A program made the translations under genes and the position numbers. A stretch of 64,000 nt of DNA from Entonaema liquescens (lineage: Eukaryota; Ascomycota; Sordariomycetes; Xylariales; Xylariaceae). The stretch covers positions 2,170,001 through 2,234,000 of the forward strand of contig CADCSX010000003.1 in assembly GCA_902805475.1 (NCBI GenBank), written 5' to 3'. The notes under the pieces are model-generated. The model searched no databases. It saw only the letters and a list, made by a program, of their open reading frames with translations, and was not told the origin of the DNA. Shown in pieces: positions 37,424 through 47,811 of this stretch. How positions within the stretch are numbered: position 1 is the stretch's first letter; every line of letters begins with the position of its first letter.

Positions 37424-38153
37424 ATGGTTGCGCTACCACTATTTAAATTAGCGTCCTTGTTCCTAAGGCACATTTCCAAATATGGCGCTGTACGATCATG
37501 ACTTCGTTCGAAAAAGAAAATAGTGTCACGAACCAAGTACTGACGGCGGTGATCAGAATCAAATCAAGGTCCAAGCCCATGATCACCCGCGCTTCCGCCG
37601 CCTCGCCGCCAAATATGGCCAATCGATTCACCAGTTGAACATGCGCCTATCGGTCGCTTCCCTAAGAAACGTCGAGGCGGAAATAAGAGCAAAGGAGAAG
37701 GCCGAAGCGCCAACAGTAAAAACGAAAGAACAAATAGAGAAGGAAGAGGAGATGCGGGCTAAGCACGGTACCACAAACCAAGAGAGCCGTACTCAGAAAA
37801 ACGCGCCTATCATCAGCGTCTGGAAAAGGAAGTTCAGGCCTCTTCCAGAAGCTAAGGCTGTTGATCTATTTGCTGATGTGATTGGCGACGGCTTCATCCT
37901 TCTCGTGGCTACCATTTTGATCCTATATGAATATCATAGATCTTCTCAAAAGCCAGACTCCAACCTCGAGAGGATCCAAGAGCTTAACGCCCGCTTTGAT
38001 GAGCTTGACAGGAGAGAAAAAGAGCTCGAGGAGGCTGAGAAGCGACAACAAAGTCGAGTGCTGATACTCGAGGAGACTTTAAGACAGTACAAGGACCCAA
38101 AAACCCAAAAGCCACTCTTGCCTCCAGCGCCTACGGCATCAGCTCCCGCTTAA
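37424..38153 (+). CDS. OPA3-family mitochondrial protein
   Basis: OPA3-like protein; human OPA3 mutations cause optic atrophy with 3-methylglutaconic aciduria, and the family sits in mitochondrial membranes with unclear biochemical role. Exon 1 is 37424-37489 and exon 2 is 37557-38153, giving 220 aa; the first exon is easily missed because it codes for only 22 residues. The N-terminus MVALPLFKLASLFLRHISKY is hydrophobic and basic. The conserved core follows across the splice: HDHPRFRRLAAKYGQSIHQL. A hydrophobic segment at about 110-140 (LFADVIGDGFILLVATILI) is followed by a charged coiled coil (about 148-200) and a Pro/Ala-rich tail. The 67-nt intron has a GTACGA donor and ATCAG acceptor and is phase 0. 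Confidence 0.92.
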
Positions 38154-39304
38154 TAACGGGTAGACAGCAGCCGTAAATTATAGGCTCTTACTACTTAGTG
38201 ATTGACATGTCATTACCACGCGAGCTAACGAATGTATAACAACTATATATAAAAGGCCGGCGTTGCTAGATAGTCACGGATGTGGAGAAAACTGCGTCTA
38301 CGCAAGATGAAGTAGAGTACAGTGTCACCCCTTTTATAGATATTAGACACTGCTCTCCTGTATATCTTGTCCGACTAGATATATTCATTATTACTTGAAT
38401 ATAAAACAGACCCTTTGACTCCATACTCGAGCAGTACGTTATCAATTTATCTATGTGACATTGATAATATATGCAAGTTCTTTGCCGGAGCTTATAAGTA
38501 TGGCCGACAATAAGGAATAGAAAGAATGACATACAAAACAAATCCAGGAAGTCGAGTAAGTGCACCCCATTCAACTCTACCTACATAACGTATCTAAGGC
38601 AGGCACGTATGAAGGTACATAAACATAGGTAGTCGATGAATTACGGAAGGAGTAACTGGGTATCTAAACTTGGATTGTCAAGAACGTCCCAAATTTCAGT
38701 TAGGCTCTACCTAACTTCAACCCTGACCCTAATATCCCAAGGGAAGTCTCTTCGTACTCCTTCTCTTCGTTTTTCTTTACACGACCCCAAGCAATGAAGG
38801 AGCGTCACTAGGTACCTAGCTTTGAACGCGCCTACTCCCTAATAGACCCCCGGACATGGCTGGAATGTCGAATCCTTTAATTTGCTACTCCTTACGCAAG
38901 CGCCCTGTTTGGGACTCCTTGATCCCGGCGCTTCCACAAGGAGGCAATGGTATCAGGTGGAAAGGTACGGGTGTATAGAAATATACGTACCACGTATAAT
39001 CCCTCGCAGCACTGCGCTAAGACTAGGTACTAGAAGCCAAACTTGATACTCACGACGTAGCCATCCCTCTGCCAAATTCTGGCGGTACACCTCATAGGGT
39101 TCTGCGCGCCATTCTATTATTACCCTCTGATGTTGGTAACGATGGAAGCCGAAACCGAATTCGGCGACTCTTCCACCTGAACGGGGGACATGATATCGTA
39201 CTTGTGTTCTTGCTGGAGCAAAGACAGAATCAAGCAAGTCCTATGGCAGCACTTATGACACTCCAGCTAGAGTAAGGCATAGCTATTTCTCCTAGCATCT
39301 CTAA

Positions 39305-39672
39305 TCCGGACGTGGCCTTTGTGAGGCTGCGCTGACAATATATAGTCTTGTCGACGAATTTGAAATACCCATTATTCCCGCCAACTCAGTTCAAGACGTA
39401 CCGACTAACTTGGTGGCATTTCATCGTCAAATCAGTATTAGTAACAGGTCCCGGAAGACAGCGAACCCAGTTCAAACTCTTCTTCCGTATTGCTCCGACG
39501 GACAACTATTGTCCGAGCATGCGGTTAACGTCCTAACTGATCTCACATCTAGCTTCAGAGATTTGGTGGAAGCGGCATCGGCGCATGAAGGGCGGGTAAA
39601 ATAGTCGAATTCCTGGGGAATGACGGGGAAAGTATTGTCTCCTTCTGGGCAAAAGAATATTTGGTTGAGTGA
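39305..39672 (+). pseudogene. coding-like relic of unknown family with one-base frameshift
   Basis: An uninterrupted frame (39305-39604, 100 codons) has protein-like composition, for example LVDEFEIPIIPANSVQDV, NPVQTLLPYCSDGQLL and LTDLTSSFRDLVEAASAHEG. It has no ATG. At the A run 39598-39601 the frame hits TAG. Adding one A lets it continue as KIVEFLGNDGESIVSFWAKE to a stop at 39670-39672. The smooth continuation suggests one ancestral coding sequence with a single-base loss, by decay or by sequencing error. I do not recognise the family, and upstream exons were not found. Confidence 0.4.
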
Positions 39673-41149
39673 CGAGTCTTTTACAAGCCGGTGGCTTCCT
39701 CTGTCAAGGTCATAATTACCTTACACTCGGATTGGCTATGACATTCAGCCCGTAGACTGGGATTACTTACAGACCACGAGTTGAATGGATCGAGCGCGCT
39801 TGAAGAAACCAGCAGCGCCACATTGAAGCAGCCTAGTCCGCCACGCCTGATAATGAGGTGTTCTAAGAGGTTGATAGTAGCTCAGGGCCGACCCTTTATT
39901 TATGATTACGGCTTATGGCTATAGGAAAGAAGGGCTTCTCCCGGCGGCTACATGAAATTAGACTCATATTCCTTAGCATTGTAGCAGTGAAAATATCCAT
40001 TAAGTTTCCACGTGTACGTCTACCCGATAGGTATTCTAAGCGCCGGGGCGAGAGGATTGGCGAGCAAGGCTTTAGTGGGTAATAACATAAGTACGGCCTG
40101 GTTATAGAGATCGACGCTGATCAATCTAGGCCAAATGTACGACAGGACCGATCATAGATAGACGATAAGCTAATACCACATTGAAAAGTATTGGAGAGGT
40201 TGGCTAAAAGACTATCTTGACGTTAATGGAATAAGCCAAAAAAGGGCCGATGAGACATAGACCAGATACATATTGATCATATATGGGTTGGCTGTGATAG
40301 TGACTAGAACAGCTACCGGCATCTACAGACTGGACGATATGTTGTATTCTTTAAGACGTAAGTACGTAGTTCTTTCTTGACTGAAGGCTGGGGAACACAT
40401 CGAATCATCAATGCGATCACTTTGTAGATATGTTGCAGTAAAGTAACATAGCTTTTCTTCAGCGGACGTGCCCGTGGGGGTTTAGGCATTAGAGGAGGGT
40501 AACATGAGCTCGCTTAAACCGTTGGGTCAATGCTACCCAATGTTCTTCAACGTTCCTGATCCGTTTTAATAGTTTCTTAGAGTTGATATCGCAACTCATA
40601 AATCAACTCGAACCGATTTGCGATGGAGAGCCAGTGATAGTTGAGACTTCGGACCTGTCATCCTTTGAATGTGGATGGTAGACGCCAGGGCGGTAACAGC
40701 AGGGAGAATCTGATTGGCTGTAAATAGAATAAGTGAGCCACTTTGCTTCTCCACGCGCATGTGGCTTTCCGAGGAGGAGAATCCAATTAGAATTCGGCAG
40801 GAACCGCCGTCAAGAATAAAGTTGACCAATTAGAAACAAAGCTGTATAGATTGCCCCAAATGGCCCCATTGCGTTCGCGGCACACCGCATAGTGTACAAA
40901 CACTTGCATACCGAATCCAACTTACGCAAGGTAGATCGAATGTCCCCTCATTTAGTGCTGAAATCTCCCCGATTCCCACTATGTTCAATCACCTGACGAT
41001 GCAAATCGAGACTCAATACATAGTAGCTATCAGATCACCAAGACACTAACGTGCGGTGATAAAACTAATGCCTGGGTATTAATATTCGCTTTTTCTTGCT
41101 TTATCTTTTTAGAAGCCCTGTAGGAAATGGGAAGACCCCAGTATACGAC

Positions 41150-41170
41150 CTAGACGTATCTATCGTCTAG
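41150..41170. repeat. short inverted repeat (7-bp arms, 7-nt loop)
   Basis: CTAGACG and CGTCTAG arms around TATCTAT. It is short enough to be chance. Confidence 0.5.
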
Positions 41171-42710
41171 ACCCTTCAGGATGGGCTCGCTTAGAGCTGG
41201 CAGGTCGATAGGGATTTTAGGATTTGTTCGTATCTACACTTACACAGCCATGGGAAAAGCTTCTATTCTTCTTGGGTAGGCTCAAACGTGGATTCGAGAC
41301 AAGGTAAAATCCCAAAAGACCAGATTCGAGAACTGGAAGGAGGAATTTCAATTCGAACGTGTTTGGTTGGGTGCTTTTATTCCCAAGATTGAACATGGTC
41401 GGACCTCTTATCGAATTCTCAAACCCCAGTCTCAATCCTTGTCGGAATGACCCCTGGCAGCTCCATGCCTTGCCTTAGCCATGTCGAGTATATACCTCGA
41501 TTTGGTTAAGTCTCCCGGGTGACGGAGATAACCCTTGCAGCGAACGGCTGGTTGATCTTATCTAGTTGCTTCCAAACCCGATCTGCCTCAGCGTTTTCCC
41601 CTGCGAAACTCCCCGTTGTTTGGAAGTTCTGGGCATTCCGTTATCCGAAGGGGCACGTCTCATATTGTCCAGCTGGCCGGAATCACTGCCTCAATTGCTC
41701 TGGCCATTTAGGATTTTAACATTCGATGGCCGATTAGCGACTGGCACAAGCTTAGGTATGTAGTTTTTAGAAGTACATACTGAAGCATCACGAGGTGCAA
41801 GTAGAGGTTCGGATAAGGAGCCATTCACAAGGTGAGAATGCTCTTTAAGCTAGAGCCGCTCCCTGTCGGATTTGCTATGGGATCATCCTCCGAGTAACAC
41901 CTGAATAGGTAACCGTTTTTAGTATGTCTTTCAAGTGCAGAGTAATACAACAAAACTCCAGCCATTCAGTCCGGCACTTTGGAACTGACATCACATCACG
42001 TTTTTTTTTTTTTTTTTTTATAGCGATCTACGGCGGACAACATGGTATCATTAAATATTCCGAACTACTTTCTTTGGCAATGAACAGATCATATCTCCAC
42101 CGATGAGTTGTTTACTTACTATTGTATTGTAAAGCTTCGAATTGCCGGGGTGAATGAAGGCTTGGAGAAGATGAAGACTTTGGAAATATACGAAATACAT
42201 AACTTCTTTACCCCCCGGATCCCTGAAGACAGGGTCCCAAATACAGGGTATTGGGGTCGTTATGCAGCGGAAGCACCCTTACAAAACATTTGATTGGTTA
42301 TACAGAGAATTGTAGCCGCCCAGGAAAAATCCAATCACCTTGGTTTTCTGCAATAATGGCTATTCTCAACAACCGTCTTTGCGACCGCAATATCAAATAT
42401 ACCCAATACCTTATACCCATAGCCACAAAGTATGCAGCATTACCGCCTATTCATGTACCCGCACATCCGGGCCAAGCAACTTGATTGTATTTTCTACCCA
42501 ATCGACTGTTGATTCACATATTGTATCCACCCCAGCTTGTTCGGCCCAGACTGTGATGAGAGCTTGCTACGGTCGATAATCATCAGACTCTAAACTATTT
42601 TGGGTTATTCGCCCATTTCTGCACATCATGAAAGCAGGGCGCAACCGCTACTCTGGCTACGCACCCCACGGTATCTACATACTAGTACGCAGATATTCGG
42701 CCGCAATTTG

Positions 42711-42736
42711 TACGTACATACGTACATACGTACATA
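42711..42736. repeat. ACGTACAT tandem repeat, three copies
   Basis: Three exact 8-bp units within alternating TACG/TACA sequence. Confidence 0.88.
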
Positions 42737-43842
42737 GATAGATCTTGGCTATGTAAGTATTGGTTCTAAAGACGGCGGTCTCGGGATGGGCTGGTGATAC
42801 TCTATGCGCTTCTTGAAATATCCACCCCGTCCCCGTCTCTCTCTTAAACCCTCTGCATGCCACCCTCGTGTCTGAAAGTCTTTTTGGGGAGTTCCCCTTT
42901 CATACATGAAGAAAACTCGGGACACCTCCTAAGTATCATCACCCTGTTTGATCCTCAAACCCTTTTCTCATGCGACGAACTTGAGCTTTCTCAAGCCCCC
43001 GGCACTAAACGACTTAGACGAGCTATGACATTATGACATTGTGGAGCTACTACGAACCCTTAAAGATACGACTTCAAACACTACCTTGCTCTCTTATATC
43101 GCCTCTACCCAGTTGACACTCCACTGCTGGATAAGGTTGTGGATCATATATATACCAATTCCCAATTCCTAAGCAGGGGGCCAGAGGGGACTCGTTAAAG
43201 ATTTTCGATGCCGCTCGGATGCCTGCTGGCGTTATAGACAAGATCTCAAGAACGTGGGTCTCGTACGAAGCTTAGCACTGTCGGCCCAGAAACGCCAGAT
43301 ACACCACCCCGGCTTAGATCAGTCGGTTCTGACACGAGCCTCCCTCAACGGGAGCACAGCTCCCGGCAGGGGATAAAGAGCCAAGACTTATTGGTCTTCT
43401 ATCCAATATAGCTTTCCATAGCCCCGTACGGGCGTGGATATTCACCAATTAGTCCTCATCTCTTCTTCTTTTTCTATTCTTCTTCTTCCCTCTTGGCTGC
43501 CAGCGCTGTGCACTCGCCGTCGATACCTTTCTTTAATATCGACTTCTTCTATTCTACGCCAAGCAGGTCCGGCTACCTAGCATTTCCATTCACTTCACGA
43601 CGTGTTGATCTTTCGAGGCGGTTTACTACCTTCTCTCGCTCGCTAGTCGACATTCGTTTGCACCTGGTGTGTGTTTTGTTTGGATTCTTTCAAAGAAGAG
43701 GGCTGAGCGCTTGGATCGTTTGGGACTTCAGGAAGAAATAGGAAGAAGAATTAAGGACAAGAAAGAGCTTTGGGATCTCGGAGAGCAAGAAAAGAGAACC
43801 AAGTTTTTTTTTATTGAGGAATTCTGAGAAGGAATTGTCAAG

Positions 43843-44401
43843 ATGGGAAAACTCATTAAGAACCACTGGGCCAGACTTATCGTGCTCACGGCTGCAGCTT
43901 GTACGTGATTTATGGATTGGACGGGAAATATAACAACCCTTGCTAACAAGTTTCCTAGATCAAGTTGCTGCCGCGCTCGAAGCATTCTTCTGGCCTAAGA
44001 TATTCTTCGACTTCCTGACGAAAACATTAGATCCGGCCGTCCAGCCGGTTCCAGCGTTGCAGATCATAAACCTAATATTAGGGATAGTGATATTTGCCTG
44101 GGAATGGCCGTTAAATCTGATCGCCGGAACCTCGATTCATCGGAGCATGGAGGCTCGTCTCGCTACATATCCCCTGGCAGCACTCGCCGCGATTCTTATC
44201 TACCAGGGCACCAATGCTGCTATCTACTATCTGGTAGCAATGATGGTTTACTTTTGGGCATACAGTGAAGGCGAGGTATGTTATTATTCACTTTTCTGTG
44301 AGATTTCTATGCATTTGGAGGCTAACCAAACAAACTAGATTGTATGTGCCAAGCCATGGACTTTACCACAGCGAGGCCGCTCCGGAGGATCAAAGGCGTA
44401 A
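43843..44401 (+). CDS. small multi-pass membrane protein, fungal DUF7727-like
   Basis: Conserved fungal membrane protein of unknown function. Exons: 43843-43900, 43959-44275, 44339-44401, giving 145 aa. Introns are 58 and 63 nt with standard ends (GTACGT...CTAG, GTATGT...CTAG). After a short basic N-terminus (MGKLIKNHWARL) there are about four hydrophobic segments: near 12-34, 50-78 (LQIINLILGIVIFAWEW), 88-104 and 105-122. The short tail is basic and ends RGRSGGSKA. The family label is from memory of similar fungal proteins and is less sure than the gene model. No enzymatic motif is present. Confidence 0.8.
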
Positions 44402-45854
44402 AGATAGAACGGCGACTATCTTGCCTCTGTCAAAGCAAAATGTACCCGGGGTCGTGTAATACACGGCAAACTTAGCCCTCTCTTTTTTCCTTATCCTTTT
44501 ACATACGCTCCCCTATTTAACGTGGGCGCTAATCCTCGAAATACCCCCTAATGTGTTGAGGAAGGGAGGAAGCGAGATATAATCCCCGTACATATGAGCA
44601 GTAGGCTCCTTATTACCGCCTTCTAAGGAATGGAATAACCACACCCCAAATGTATATGCATATATAATCAACTATTTATTAAATAAGGAAAAAGAAAGCA
44701 TATATTGAAATCAACCTATCTATATACCTGGTCCCGTCCCGGTCTCATCGAATTATGGCATCTACACGAGCAAATGTACAACATACACTGGCGTTTCCGA
44801 CATGCTTTTTGGATTTTTGAATTTACGATTTTTTAGGATTTTTCTCCAGGGATGGGTTTACAAGGGGGAGGATGAGCAGCAGGAGGGAGGATAACTATTT
44901 TGAACTATCTTGGGTGTGTTTGGTTTTGTTTGGGTCGACCAGAATATCGAGGATGTATAAGGTATGATTACTACGCAGAGGGATAGAGGGATGGTGCCGG
45001 ATATCCAGATGCTTCAAAAATAACTCTTTTCGGCTCTGGGCTGTGGCAGTGGCGGTGAGGATTTGAGGTCGCCGAAGGTGTTACTATATGCAATAACTAC
45101 TTATTGTACATTATAACTATAGTTAACCATACACTACATCTCAAACATCTCACGATGTTCGCATGTGGCGTACACAAACAGCTTATAGTCTTAATGCAGT
45201 GCGATACAGTAAGTCAAGTGAATGATACCGAGAGTTGTGAAACCTTGCACGATCTCGTATTCGACAGGCCTGTCTCGCGGAATTGGAAACAGAGACACAA
45301 GATGTCGTTCCACGGTTGAGATACAAAAAAGGAGGAATCAATTTCGTGGGTAAATTTTTCACGGGGTAGCGTCGCGCGGACTTTGGCTTCGTCGTTTCAG
45401 ATGCCGGTAACTTGACCAGGTTGCGAAACGCCATGTGGACGATATGAGGCTCGGCCGAAGTCACCTCAGGGTTGGGTTAGTTCCGTTTAATTGACATATT
45501 GACATATTGACATCATTAAAAAGAATTAAAAACATCTTCACATTAATATTAGTTATTAGGTAATATTCACTTGATATACTATGCAATTGAATTATTTCAT
45601 TAGGATTCATATGTCGCTAACTACGACTATCTTGCAGATCCATCGCGATAATATTCTTCGTCAATTGGCGTATGATTGCTATTCCGTGAATATTGCGTTC
45701 GCATTCTGCGTTGGTTGGTAAATCATTGTAGTGCTTGGCCAATGTTACCCCCAACTCGTCTCAGCGCCGCATTCCCGATTGACAGACTAACGTCGTGCCA
45801 TAGAGCAGCGCGGCAGGCTATACCGGGCGTCGCCGGTGAGTTAAGTTATAACTC
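44402..45854. other. intergenic spacer, convergent ends of membrane-protein and rtc3 genes
   Basis: 1.45 kb, A/T-rich, with an 8-bp tandem repeat at 45490-45513. No gene is supported. Confidence 0.5.
45490..45513. repeat. ATTGACAT tandem repeat, three copies
   Basis: Three exact 8-bp units. Confidence 0.88.
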
Positions 45855-46712
45855 CTATCTGGACACCTGACCAGTGACGATGGAGCCTCGTTGGGCGTCG
45901 TTCTTGGGTCCTTGGCGTTCGGGGAACTGGTGTTATCATTTGTCAGTAATCATGCGATCTCTATTCGAAGGTCAAGAGGGGGCGGCCTACCTCAGATTCC
46001 TGGATGGTGCCAGACTCTAGGATCTTCTTAATGACCTCATCCTCGTTAGAGCTACCAAACTCATTCTCTAGTGTGGCCTTGGATGCGCCGTCCATCTGGC
46101 CCTGAGCTCCTTGCCTGTTAAACATACCATGTTAGCCGCCGTTGGTGAAGTTCGACGTAGGTGAAGGGGTATGCATGAATAGGAAGAGGGCTGGTGTTGG
46201 CTCCTGGCGTCTAAGATCAACTGTAGGACCAGACTGTTGGTTCATGTTTTCCCGGGTACCGCGGCCCGGGTCGCACACTTTTGAGGCCGATTGTTGCAGA
46301 GATGTAGTGTGGGTAGCACCGGTCAAGCCCGTAAGCGCCGGGGCGGCTACAGGCTGACGGAAGCGGCTGGCCAACTGCATTGCCTCGCCGTAGCCTACAC
46401 TATTCATGCGACGGATCTATATAGCTAATACATATACGCGTTCATATGTATATATAGCCCAAGGTCCTAAGTGGAAATAGAGGGATATTGTGTTTGGAAT
46501 GACGGATGGTAGTAAGGGAAAGAAGACACGTGCAGAGGTAATACTTACTTGTGTGTTACGAAGATCTTGAAGGCAGAGATGAAGTGAGCCATGGGGACTG
46601 ACTTGTCGTTCTTCCACTTCTTGTAAGTCTCGATGTCATCGACGAAGATGAGGAAGTCGTCTTCCTTGCCCTTGTAGTGGACCTTGACTTGAGTGGCTTC
46701 TCCTTTAGTCAT
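45855..46712 (-). CDS. rtc3: Rtc3-like protein with SBDS N-terminal domain
   Basis: Small protein related to the first domain of the ribosome maturation factor SBDS/Sdo1 and to yeast Rtc3 (YHR087W), which has been linked to RNA metabolism and stress. Exons on the minus strand: 46712-46549, 46114-45991, 45926-45855, giving 119 aa, close to the yeast protein (111 aa). Conserved parts are VHYKGKEDDFLIFVDDIETY, FISAFKIFVTHKQGAQGQMD and ASKATLENEFGSSNEDEVIK, with the splice falling inside VTHK|QGAQG. Intron 1 is 434 nt, several times the usual size here, and contains a 91-codon open frame (see findings). Intron 2 is 64 nt. No second or third SBDS domain is present, which excludes Sdo1 itself. Confidence 0.88.
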
Positions 46713-47811
46713 GTTGGGCGATTTATGCTGATGTTTCTCGAGAATAGATAGATCGGATTGGTATGTTAGGTGATGTGAAGTTCGTAAAGTTCGTTAAGGT
46801 AAGTCGTGGGTATCAAAGTTGGTGTGGTTTTGTTTATAAGAGATGTTTTGTTTGGTGTGTTGTTTGAATGAATGGAGTAACAAAGGGAAAGATTAAGAAA
46901 TAGCTCTAGGCTATCGAAGCTTCAAATACGCTACCGGAAAAGCTGCTGTTTCCCTGGCGAGTTGCACATTCGATCATCATGTGGGATGCTCTTGCTTAAC
47001 CAGCAGCAACTACGTCATCATTTACATATTGATTTACGTACTATGTACAAATGGGTAGCTACTTAAGGTACCTCGCTCGTTGTAGCGTATACTGTTTGTT
47101 CCTGCGTCAGCTCCCCGCGAGAATGACTTACGTCACAGGCGGAGCTTATGACAGGGATCAGCAAGTCAATTTAGAAGCCGTTTGTCTTAGCCCCTCTATT
47201 ACCAAGTACAAACATCCCTTTTTATGTATCTGACATAGGTATTAATCAACCTATGCAGCCTGAAGCTAATACGAAAGCTCTGGAACAGAGTAGAAAGGAC
47301 ACATGGTATTAAGAGTATGTACACTTCTAAGTAAGGATACCGACGTTAGTTTAGATACTACTACATTCCTACATTAGACGGGAGCTGCCGAATATCACCT
47401 AAATAGTATACTGACTTACGTAGTTACGTAGTAGCAATAGGTGGCCAGCCAAGTAAAAGGCTGCATGCATTCCGTGAGATTAACAGCATATTATTACTAA
47501 ATTCCGGAATGCCGGTATAACCGCTTGGATGATCGGCTACTAAAGGACTGTCGCTCTCAAGTAACACGAGAACTTCCATTGTTCTACCTAACTAATTTGC
47601 TCCTGGGTATAATCATAGTTTTATAGGTCCGAAAGCCTGACGAGGCAACTGACTCAAAAAGCAAAGCGTTGTACGGAATCCGCTACCGTTCCGATGTTAC
47701 CGTAAAGAGAGAGAGAGAAAAAGCAAAAGAATGGTATAAACCCAAGCCAAAAGCCGTCCAGACCGTGTATTTATACCCAACCGTACTACCAAATATTGAA
47801 GTTGCCTTCCC
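46713..47811. other. intergenic spacer, rtc3 upstream and RhoGEF downstream region
   Basis: 1.1 kb. The part next to rtc3 (46720-46870) is G/T-rich on the plus strand, which means a C/A-rich leader on the coding strand. No gene is supported. Confidence 0.5.

Larger units (their letters stand above)
38154..43842. other. 5.7-kb gene-poor region
   Basis: The largest gene-free stretch here. It contains one coding-like relic (39305-39672, listed separately). A minus-strand open frame lies opposite at 38953-39237; it has no ATG start and no family I know. There are also a short inverted repeat, a T19 tract at 42001-42019 and a tetranucleotide-type repeat at 42711-42736. The last ~400 bp before 43843 are pyrimidine-rich and probably the leader of the next gene. 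Confidence 0.5.
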
